A DNA stretch of 64,000 bases from Diprion similis (taxonomy: Eukaryota > Arthropoda > Insecta > Hymenoptera > Diprionidae). Positions 25,801 through 37,691 of this stretch are shown here, piece after piece. The position numbers and the translations under genes are program-made. Each line of letters opens with the position of its first letter. Position 1 is the first letter of the stretch. Under the pieces are notes generated by a model, which was not told the DNA's origin, did no database searches, and saw only the letters and a program-made list of their open reading frames with translations. The stretch is from contig NC_060106.1 in the NCBI RefSeq assembly GCF_021155765.1, forward strand, positions 19,494,031-19,558,030, read 5' to 3'.

Positions 25801-28800
25801 TCAATATTCTGGCCTAAATTTTCGTTACACGAAGGTTTTCCGGGTCGGTGATCACGATTTTGAAGTCAGAATTTTATCATTTCTAAATCCAAGATGACGG
25901 ATCCGGTACAGCGGGTGTAAAATCGAAAAAACTATCAAACTTCGATGATTCTGGTCCCGAAACTTGTTACTCGGGGGTTTTTGGGGCTTTACGAAGTAAC
26001 AACGATCGTTTAAAGTTGTAAATAAACTATGATAAGGCTAGGGAATGGAAATTTTTGAGTTGGGATGGTGAGCATCCGACTGTGACTGAAAGTGCTAAAC
26101 CTTTCAGTCGTTGGCAGTGCACTCTGGATACGTAAAAGATGCGGGGTAAAAAGTATTCAGACAGACTCTTCGCAGATCGTTACAAAGAAAGATTTTTCTT
26201 AGCTGTACGATTTGGAATCTATTAATTGTTAGAATGTGATGAAATTTTAAGTTTTTCACCGTTTGTTGTTATTGTTTGTTGTAATTGAATGTTATTATTA
26301 CAGTGGTGGAAATTTTGAGGGTTGTCGGAAATAAAGAAAAAATTGAAACATTAAAACATAAAAGAATGTGAAAATATAATCTACAAACTCACCGATTGCT
26401 GATATATCGTTTGAACGCATTTCCACGCAGTCGTTCGATTCGTATGGTGATCCAGCTGCAACCTCGTCTTGACGAACCAAATTGGATTCGTTGCCGTGCA
26501 CGCGACGAAACCTGAAACACAAATTCCGCACTACCTTGTAAAAACAGGCCATATAAGACATCATAACATTTCCTTAGGAAAAGACGCTAAAAAATAAATG
26601 AAGAAATAAAAATAAGAAGCAGAGAAGTGAGAAAATTATTATGCAATGCCAGAAAATTTTTTTGAAACTAGAATTAATACACGTTTATAGTACAGGCTAT
26701 TATTGTTTATCCTTTTGTAAATTGTGCAACAATTATTAGGTTATTTGTTAACGTATATTCGTATGATAATAAATATTTGCAAAGACGGTGTAAATTATTA
26801 TTGACAAAAAGAAATCGACTCCCAAAGAATATGGAAATCGCAAATGTATAATTCTGCGCAAAGTAAATTCGCAGATACGATACGTTACAGCTAGTATCGA
26901 AAAACGTGCGGAACGGAGTTGCGACGATAAAACACGAGCAAATAATTTAAAAATTTTTGTTTACAGAGACGTCCGTGAAATGAGCAACTAAATATCTTCC
27001 GTCACAGCCGTCGATATGCTAAATACACATTAGACGAAAAATTTACCGTAATACAAAATATAACCTAAATTCTTTTCAGTTCGATAATCAGTCAAGTTAA
27101 AAATGAAAAGCTAACTGTATAACCAAAAAAAGAAATTAAATAATAATATTATTTAATATATATTATTTCTTTCTAACAAAGAATTTCTCCGATCTCTAAT
27201 AAGACAATATAATTTTCTTCTTCTTATAATAATTTCACCACTTTTTTCATCATTATTGTTATTATTATAAAAGTACAGACATACCCATATGACCGTTAAT
27301 TTGTGAAAAGAAAAACTTGGACAAAAAAAACGTGGAAGAAAAGAAGAGAGATAAAAAGAAATTGACAATATCAGTGCGTCGTGTGGAATAAATATGAGCC
27401 ATATTCAAATCGGTGAAAAAATACCGAGCGTTGTATTGTACGAGGAGGTTCCGGACAACGAGATAAACATATCGAATCTCATCGCCGATAAAAAAGCCAT
27501 AATCTTCGGAGTACCCGGCGCTTTTGTACCCGGATGCTCGCGTGTTCACCTCAGAGGATTCGTCGAGAAGTAATAATTTGAAGAATAGAAAGAAAAATAA
27601 AAAGAGGAAAATAAAAAACGACAAAAAAAAAAAAAAAAACGACGAGGAATCGAAATGACTGAGAAAAACTTTTTTTACCCACCCAGATCTGACGAACTCA
27701 GAGCCAAAGGATACGAGGAAATCATTTGCGTGGCTGTAAACGATCCATTCGTTTTGTCCGCCTGGGGATGGTCGAAGGGAGCGGATGAAAAAGTGAGTTT
27801 TTGAATTGATATTAATTTTGTTTGTTTATTTATTGTTTTTTTTTTAATTCTCAAAACTTTTTTTTTCTCCAGAAAATTTCTTTTTCTACTCATCTTTCTT
27901 TTTTTTTTTTTTTTTTTTTTTTTCATTTTATTTCTTGTCTCTCAAGTGAAACGAAAATTGAAAAATAAGAGAGAACGAATAGATATGAACAAGCAAAAGT
28001 TCAAGGTTGTATTACATTAGATCAGCAGCATCCCTCCTGCCATACGTAGTACATACGTGTATTGCGATAGCGAAAATCGTTGCCAAGTCTATCTCAAATA
28101 ATAATAATTATTATTATTATCATCATAGTGTCACAATCGCTATAGGTGAGTGTAATTTTGTTGATTGGCAAAGATGCAATATGTTGATCTATTGATTGTA
28201 AAAAAAAAAAAAAAATAGCTCTTGGCTAGAGTAATTATAGATACCTATTTTAAACGTGTCAACCTACGTGCGTTGTGTGTTTATATAATTTGTAATTATA
28301 ATCGAGATGATGATGATGATGATGATGATAATAATAATAATTATTATTAAACGAATATGAATTGAAGATAAGGAGAGAACTGATCTTTGTGATGAATGAA
28401 AATAAAACTCGACGAAAACAGTTTATAAATAAATATCCATGCATACAGTGATTCGGGTGAATTACTAAAAATAAGAGAAAAATTTATCACACACCCTCGA
28501 AAGTTCTTTTTCTTTTATTAAATCAGAGTTGTTCGGTCTTTGTCTTCTGTTATCCAAAAATGGGAAAAGTGCCAAAATTACGACTCCCGGATGTTTTGCG
28601 TTTCGCGATCAAACGCGGAGATTTCCCTACGAAGTTCTCTAAAGTCTGATTGCTTGTTCTTAAATCGATGGTTTAGCAGCTAAACTTTGTCCCTATACAA
28701 TCGAATTTTGAGACTTGCAGTTTCCGAAATTTTCGTTTGATCTACGGATATTGCTTAATGCAGACGTTTGATTAGAGGATTTAATTCTCCGAAAAATACT

Positions 28801-31309
28801 TCCAAGATCAAATTGGTACCATTAAAGCAAAAAAAAAAAAAAAAAAGACCACAAATTTTTGGGAAAAAAATTCCATAACATTGCCAGGATTATGAATAAT
28901 ATGACGTAAAACCTAGTTTTTCCTGTCATTTCTACATTCGTTTAAAATTCAATTCGAATTGAGAAAAAATATAACGTAAAAAAATTATTTCTAATTCCCA
29001 TGATAGAAAAGTGACATTTTCAGTTTTTTCCATGTCCAAATTAAAAATCCCCTGACAATCGCAGGTTTTTCATAACCCCTTTTAAATTCCCTGACATATT
29101 TCCAGGTTTTCCAGATTTTCCACGTGTGTACGACCAGCTTGGTGAATTTAAATGGGAAAAATTCGAGTTTCGGTTGAACGAATAGATATTGTTTGAAAAT
29201 ATTTATTCAAGAAAAATGTACTTTGACGAAAATATGTAAATTTTTTGCTGTGTATTTGCAAAGAGTTTATCAAATGCCACGAAAATTAAACGAACGAATA
29301 AAAAAATAAACAATTTTGCAATTCCAAAAGGAACCCCTGATACGAAGGGGTCGCCAAGTTTTCCTCACTCCTTACATTCGTAATTGTCAGGTAAGGTTGC
29401 TGGCTGACCCGATGGCAAGGTTCACCGAGGCTATGGGAATGGGTATCGAAATGCCGGAATTGGGGGGGACGAGGAGCAGACGATACTCGATGGTGACCGT
29501 CAACGGAATCGTCAAAGAAATATTCACCGACGCTGATAACGTCAAGCTGATGTGCCAAGGCCCGAAATTCTGCATTTAAATCGCATAAGGAAAATTATAG
29601 TTATTATAAAATTTTCTTTCTGCTGGAACGAAAATGAAACGTGATTGAAATATGCAAAGTATATATAAAAATCTATAACAAGATACCGAAAAGTTTGTTG
29701 TGTCTTATTAAAATGATTTTTTACTTATTAATTCAATATATAATATATTATAAAGTAACAAAAAAGATCGACGTTCCGTTTGAAGTAAAAACGAAGAAAG
29801 AACAAAAAAAAAACCAGAAATAAAAGAAATAAAATTATTTTTAACATCGAATCGCGTTTCTATGTAAATTCTCTAAGAAAGTTTATTTTTATTTATTTTT
29901 TTTTTTTACAGTAGCTTGATCGTTGCTAGAGAAAGAAAAATGGATCGGGGGAAAAACCGAAAACGATCGATCAATCGTCGATTCGATCGAATCAAGCATA
30001 TTTTTTTCTCGCCTATTTTTAATTGTCCGATTGCAGGCGAGACACGGTTTCGTGGCTATTTGCCATGCGGACAGGCAGTTTCTCGCGAGAGATGTGTAAA
30101 CAATTTTTGGCAAGCAGCGCTAACCGTGATTTTTTCGAAAAATAGGGCAAGGAAAAAAAATTTTCTCGGTATAAAACATATTTTTTTTGCTATCCGCTAG
30201 CCGTTCGTGCAGAAAATTTTAGAGAAAGAGGACATTAGAGAAGAATTTTTCTTCGCTTGGCAGTTGTTCGTTTTTTCGTCAAAAATTGTGCGGCTGAATA
30301 TTCGAAGAATAAAAATTCTCATACTAAGAGTGTACTTTTATTTTGAATAAATAAATTCGAAGGACAAAAAAAGAAGAGAAAATTAAGAAAATCTACTTTT
30401 CTCTCTTTAATTTATATCTCCATTCTCAATGGAAATGATATTATTATAATTACAGAGAGAATGAAAAAAAATTAGATATTTTATTTATATGTATACTATA
30501 AGCTGGTTACAATGCGATCACATTGCATTACCTGCATGCTGCGTTATATCTTGTCGTGTGTATACGCATGTAAGAATAGAAAACGCAACGCAAGTCGAAA
30601 CTTTCTTCGTATACATATAGATTATAATATATACGTGTTGTATCGCGATGCAATTGATGATTGAAAAAAATCGATATTAAAAACTTAAAAAACGAGTTTA
30701 AAACTATCGCGATATTTTCTATTACACGCTTGTATAGATTACGACAACGTCTAACAAGAATCACCGCATTATATAAATATGAAAAAAAAATTAAATAAAA
30801 TTTCTGAAATTTTCCAGACCCGTAAAAAATGAAAATTTATTTACACTTCACAAGCTTGAAAAATCGTCCGAGTAAAAATTTCAATTTCTCCCGTAGCCAC
30901 GCGTATTTTAATCAACATTTCGCACACAAAGTGCAAAATCAGTGAAAACCGCTTGTCAAATGTTGCGCCAAATGAGAGTGAAAGAAATAATAAAAAAATA
31001 AAATAAAATAAAATAAATAAAATATATATATATATATACACAGATGTACATATGTATGTACGTTTGTCTATAGCTATAAACAATTTGCAGATTCATCGAT
31101 GATTCCCCGGAATAAAGAAGAAAAAAAAACGAAGAAAAAGGGGGGGGGGGGGGGGGAGAGCGAAGCGAGAAAAAACAAATATTCAACTAGCGCGAGGTAT
31201 CGACCTACTTCTGACCCGTCCAAAGCACACAGGCCAATGCACCTTGGCAGTTTCTCTCTCATATATATATATACATACATATATATCATATGTATGTATG
31301 TATACACAT

Positions 31310-31346
<37 letters not shown>

Positions 31347-32680
31347 GTATTCTTGAATGCAGAAGCTGTTTAGCAGAATTGAGTTTCAGTCAACGAATGT
31401 TAGCGTGCTTCTTTCCCCATTGCACCGACTAATCAGAATCTAAATTAGAAACTAATTATTTATAGATTCGTGCAACTGCGTGAAAGTTTTGAAAAACAAC
31501 TTTGTTTCGCGGGCGCGCAAAAGACATGAAAAAAAAACAAAAAAAAAAAAAAAAACGTCAGAAACAAAACGAAAAATCAACTGAAAATCAAAACATCTCA
31601 AACGTCACGCACACGCACGCACAGCTCGACCGTTGCAAGTATAAAATACACATTTCCGTCGTTTTCGACGTGTGCTATGGTTAAAATATGTGCCCACATA
31701 CACACACACACACAAAGTATATACAAGAAAAAATGGCGGAATGCCAAAATAAACAAAAAATGATTATTTATCCGATTAGATAGGATAGATAAATACATAA
31801 ATGGAACAAGATACGATCGACTTTCCTTTTGTCGCTTCTCAACGAAATTTTTTCGCGGTATCCGTTCCACGTGGAGGGGGGGGGGGGGGGGGGGAGGGGG
31901 GGTAGATGGTTAATTTTTGCCACGAATGTACACATCATGCGATCTAAATATCAAAATCCGTCAATTTTCTTAATTACACGGTAAATGTCAGCAATATTAT
32001 CTAACTATTGTATCCGTGTACATATACATACGTATGTACAATATTGTATGCGAAAAACATTGAAAAAAGTACGGTGCAACGGTCTGTCTGAACTTTGAAA
32101 ATTCGTACTTAACTTACAATTAGACCAGCTGCACTGGCCAGGTTTGAAATTTAAGATTTACATCCAAAAAAAAAAAGATGAAAAATAAATAAAAAAAACC
32201 ACAACAAAAATCAACATAATACATAAACATTATATATATATAAATTATTATACGCGATGAATGAAGACATGAATATAGTCAGGCGAAGACTAGAACGACC
32301 TTGCATTTTTATAATAATAAATCGGGCTAAGGGCGTCTAACGTAAACACGTATAGCCTAAACATATTATGCCCAGGCATATATATATATATATATATTAT
32401 AATTCGTGATATTTTCATTTCAATACTGTAGAACACAACTGACCGTTTAAACTTACTCATGTATATTTTCGATGATCACTGTTTCGAAACAGAAGTGTAA
32501 AAGCGAACAAAATGATTGAAAAAAAAAAAAAAAAAAAAACTGAAACAAAAAAAATATGCTCTACATCTCAAGAGATGAAACTTGAATATTTTTTTTTTAT
32601 CCACGTTGTTCATTGTAATCATTCCTTACGTGTCATACATAACTCGAAATTCCTCGTCATTGGTATGTAAGGGGTAAAAG

Positions 32681-32714
<34 letters not shown>

Positions 32715-33634
32715 CTCAACGAGTATTTATTTTTACATTTGCTCGGAAATTTTTTTTTTTTTTTCTTCTTCTTCATCGTCGTTTAGAAGGAGAAGAAACG
32801 ACGAGAGGAGAGTCTAAGGAAACGGTCGGCCTTGACCTCGATATTTCGCCATGTATGTGAATACACACGCTGAGAGACAGGCGTAGATACGAGGTAATTA
32901 AGAACATACGCTTGAGCATACAACGTGTGTGTGTATGCGTGTGTGTACATATACGCATGCATAATATATATATGTATATGTAAAAAGCCGCATATACCTG
33001 TGTGTAAAATAATTGACTCGGTTATATCGACAGATAAAATTGTACTAATAATAAAAAAAAAAAGGCCGGCTGGATTAAGCCTTGACGTGTGTAGTTTTTA
33101 CGCAGCGATAATACAGTATACGTATGTGCATACCTATAATATGTATAACGCGTTAATAATATTGTAAAGCTGTTTGATCAGAAATTTGTAATCAATCGAG
33201 AGTCAACGTACCAACATAATTATTTTACCTACCACCAAGTATCATTGTGTACACGCGGGTAAAGATTATAACAATATGAACATTATACACATGACGTCGC
33301 AGCTATTGTCTGTAAATATATTATATTTATTCAACTTATCAAACGATTAACCAAAAATTTTATTTTCATTATCTTTTCACATACGCAGTTTTTATTTATA
33401 TATATATATATTATAAATAAGTCAAATAATTATAATATGTACACGTAAACAAAAGAAATTCCTTTTCCTTTTCGCGATATCTCGTAGATATTCATAATAC
33501 TCTGTACAGTGATGAAGATGATGATGATGATGATGATAATAATAACAACAACAATATAATTACGTTTTAACAATAAGACCGAAAAAGATAATCGAATTAA
33601 TTAGTTAAGCGTTTGGAAAAAGTTTGAGAATTGG

Positions 33635-33665
<31 letters not shown>

Positions 33666-36600
33666 GAAACTACGAGTGTTAAGTGCTGCAAATTGACGAA
33701 AAAAATAAAATCACGATACGTGGATATATGTATGGACAATATATCTGTATATAATACACGTTGCACACGTAATAACAGACATGGTGTAAAAAGATTTCAT
33801 TGAGATCGACGGTTTGTATAATATTAGACTGTTATTGCGACTGTCGAACATCACCGGTTGTCTCACAATCAGATGATATTGATATGTACACTCGGCCGCA
33901 GTTATTCTGAGACTGATAATTTTTCCAACAAGTCGGTTACGTTGGCAATGCAGAGTTAACCTGCAGCGCCATCACCGGCCGATCGCGAAACAGGATCAAT
34001 CTTTGTAAAACTAACCTAAACTGTTACGGTAAAATCTAGCACAATAATACGTAATTCGACGGTTTCATTTTTTTTTTTTTGACCACAGTTATAAGCCGTA
34101 CAGTCTATGTACAAAGTATAATTCGACGATCATGGATTACGCCATCTTTGCAAAGATAATGTGACCCTAAAATACAAAATTCGACGCTTATAGGTTATGT
34201 TCTGTTTACAAAGATAATTTAACCTTAAAACACAAAATTCGACGATCACGGGTTACTTTGTGTTGACAAAGATAATCCAACACTAAAATATGAAATTCGA
34301 CGGTCACGGATAAGGTCGTGTTTACCAAGATAATCTGACCCTAAAATCCAAAATTCGACGATCATGGGTTACGTTGTGTTTACAAAGATAATCTGACCCT
34401 AAAACACAATATTCTACGGTCACGGATCATGATGTTCCCTTTCCAAAAATGAGGTAGTTTCGCGGCTGGCCGTCGGTGGCGCTGCGGCTGATTTTGCATT
34501 GCCAACGTAACGGACGTTGAAGAAATTAACCGCTTAAAAATGACTGCGGCCAAGTGTACGCTGCATACCTATATATATATATATATGTACATACATAAGG
34601 CGAGGTACAATAATAACACAAGAGCCAGAGAGGAGGTACATAAATAGAGACATAACAACGATCGCGTAATAAGACAACGTCTCATACAGTATGAAACTAC
34701 GTATGTACTGATATAGTATATTGATGCTGGTGCTGCAGCGGTTGGACGAAACCACCGACAAGCGCCAATCAAGCGCCAATCGGAAGTTGTCTGTATAGCG
34801 ATACACATATGCGTAGTCACATACATAATGCAGGATTGTGTGTACGTAGACGTGAAATTATACAACCCCAAAGATACGGAGTATCTAAAAATATAACTTG
34901 TCGACCAATCGCCGTCGCTTAACAACACATTAATTGTTGTTTCACATTCCTAGCATCCTGCGTGCATATGATTGATTGCTATTCAATATATCGAATAACT
35001 GCGTAGATCGCGATTACGATCTTACTCAGCATTGTAAAATCTATTTCACCGTATATCTATTTACGTAGCATACATATACTGTACATGAAATTATTCTTAT
35101 TGTTTAAACATTTTACAATCTATTACTTACTCGAATAATTATCGAACTACGGATGGGGTCTATTATATTTGCTTACCTGAATTTAAAATAGATCCGCTCT
35201 TGGTACAGGTAGCTGCACAAAATTTGCGAACGTTTGTTGTTTACCGCACCGAATGCAACGCACTTAAAAATACCCTGCGTTTAACACCATATCGGATAAC
35301 AGCGTAATTCAAGTTCCGACATACGTGAATATCGCGATAAAAAGCGATTGAATTGCGTTACGATGTTGTTGTTGTTGTTGTTGTTGTTCTTGTTGTTATT
35401 GTTGTTAAGATAACCAACGATCAATTAATCATTTTCAGATATGATATAAATAATTTTAAAGTATGATTTAATTTGCATTTTTTAAATTCTAACGACCAGA
35501 TTTTCGAACAACAACAAGAACAACAAGAGCGGCACAGCTGCGCCCGAGGCCCCAAACTGACATGAATGGAAAATGGGGCCTGAAGGGTCTGAAGGCTGAG
35601 TCTTTCACGTGCCTACGTGACTCGGTAAACGTACGTGTAGCAGACGACGCTATTTGAGGACGAAGAGCGGTTCGGCTTTGAATCCGGAAATAACACTGTA
35701 GCTGGTTTTGTGAATTTCTCTAATAAATCTTAGTGCATATAAAATCGAGGCATAGAATGAACAGAGACGACACAGGCATGCCAAATCTGTTTTTCCTGTT
35801 CTGTGTGTATCGTGCTAGTTTAGTTATAAAAAGTGCGAGTCATTAATATTGACGTTTCTAAATACGCGAGAGCACTTAGAAATCAATCTAAAGAAAGAGA
35901 TGAATTTAAAAGAGGGTAATCACATAGGTATATATGTGAGAAAATAAACTAAAATAAAATAAAGATAATAAAATGAAAATAAAAAATTGTGTAACACACG
36001 CAGGGGGTTTTTCTTGCATTATTTTCATGATTAATTAGTTATTATTGTGACGTTAATGAAACGGCGATATCGGCAAAGTGAAACTCGGAGGGATATTGGA
36101 GGACGGCTTATCGTCGCGCGGCGGGTAGCAAAGTGCAAAATTGCGGGATAACAGTGAAACTGGATATTGTACCGAAAACCGGTGCTCACTGGAATCGTGA
36201 CGTAGCAAAAGCTGCGACCCTATTGCTATCCGGTTATCGGCCGTCATTCAGCTGCAGCGATCTAACGGTGCATATACGTACATAATTATCGCAAGTTGTC
36301 TATATTTCTTGCATATTATTTTGTATACACAAGCGAGCAAGAATAAATAAATAAATAAATAAATAAATAATAATAACCGGTGCGATATTATATATGGTTC
36401 CAGTTTGTTATATACACGCGCTATATATACTATATATCGTAAGCAGTTTATCGACGTTTCTTTTTTCTTCTTTCGATTTTACCCTGACTCGCTGATATTA
36501 TATTATTAGTATATTATAAACATAATTTATTTATCACACTTTCAGTACGTGTCTCTCTATAATATAAGTGCAGTAGAATCCGGTGTTTACTAACATGTAA

Positions 36601-37645
36601 AATCGAAATTTCCCAAGTATTTCCAGCTTTTCCAAACGATTTGAAAATTTTTTCACCTGCATGTGCAGAAGACATACTTTTTCTTTCAAATGATCCCTAG
36701 ATAAAATTACAGTTCCAATGATTTCAAGAGTATTTGAAGTATTTTCATTTTCTTTTATCCCAAATGTTTCAAAAGAAGAGGAAAAAACAAAAAAAAAAAA
36801 AAAAACACTCGCACTTGTGAAAAAAAATTCCCTGATTTCAAAAAGGTTGAAAATTATTCCAAAATACAGAAAAAATCGTATGAAAATGGGGAATAAAAAT
36901 TACGATCAATCACAGCTGCACTTACCGGCTGCCGATGCGGAGCACACGTGAACTATCGGGCTGTCAGGTGGTAAGACCGAATTGAAGAACGATTTGCTTT
37001 GCGAGTAGGTGCAGAAGTATATCGCTCTGGAAGGTGCGACGCCGACCAAGTTTGGTCCTAGCCCTTTGAAGAGGGCCCGCGGGCCCTCGTTCTCGACAAT
37101 GAACCTCAGGCACGCAACAAGGCCCGGCGGCCTGTGTGGAGGAGGTGGAGAGACGCCGCAATGGGACAGAGCCACCATGGAGTACCTATAAAAAAACGTC
37201 GTGTTTCTGTTTCTTGTCTTTTTTTTTTTTAGAATATTACTTGTTTGATGGTATGACTTGATGTTTCACTGGAATTTTCGGTTAATTAGATTTGATATTC
37301 TTCAAGAAAATATGCACTGTGTTTATCGGAAAGAAATACACTTTCCAATGGTGAAAGAATCATCGAAATCGGTTGAACGGTTTCTGAGATAAGCGATAAC
37401 AAACAAACAAACAAACGCTCTTTTCTCATGTGGTCGACGTTAGTAACGTTATCGTAACAAAACATCGGGGGAAAATCACTGTTATCTTAATTTTACAATA
37501 ATATTTAAGGAATCAAGATTCCGAAATATGAGAGTTTTTTCTTTTGTAACGGTTTACTGAATTTCAGGTAATTTCAAAATCGAAAAATAACGGTTTTTCC
37601 TCAGCATAAATCGTTACGATAACGTTACTAACTTCAATACGATCT

Positions 37646-37691
<46 letters not shown>

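Larger units (their letters stand above)
20100..26392 (-). other. Rim2 intron 4
   Basis: A 6.3-kb intron without supported genes. It contains a TA microsatellite (22748-22798), a ~500-bp trinucleotide-derived array (23085-23600), poly(A)/poly(T) tracts (for example 22380-22398 and 24420-24441), a GAA-rich tract near 25229-25275 and a ~176-bp hairpin element at 25611-25786. Confidence 0.7.
26512..36925 (-). other. Rim2 intron 3 (10.4 kb), host of a nested gene and a TIR element
   Basis: Besides the nested peroxiredoxin gene (27394-29579, opposite strand) it holds the 668-bp TIR element at 33889-34556, and many microsatellites and homopolymers: poly(T) 27898-27923, ATG/ATT repeats 28307-28350, TA runs near 31314-31342, G runs at 31140-31156 and 31875-31902, poly(A) 32681-32711, GAT repeats 33507-33536, GTT repeats 35363-35407, AAAT repeats 36341-36370. 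No other gene is supported between 29,850 and 36,925. Confidence 0.7.

Noticed and set aside
28840-29120. Degenerate 'CCCTGACA..TTCCAGGTTTTCC' motifs as a defined mobile element
   Set aside because: Similar short motifs recur near 23.98 and 36.6 kb, but no boundaries or inverted ends could be set.
34118-34437. Possible CRISPR array (regular ~58-bp period)
   Set aside because: Whole units repeat, with no unique spacers, and the locus is eukaryotic; it is a minisatellite inside a transposon.
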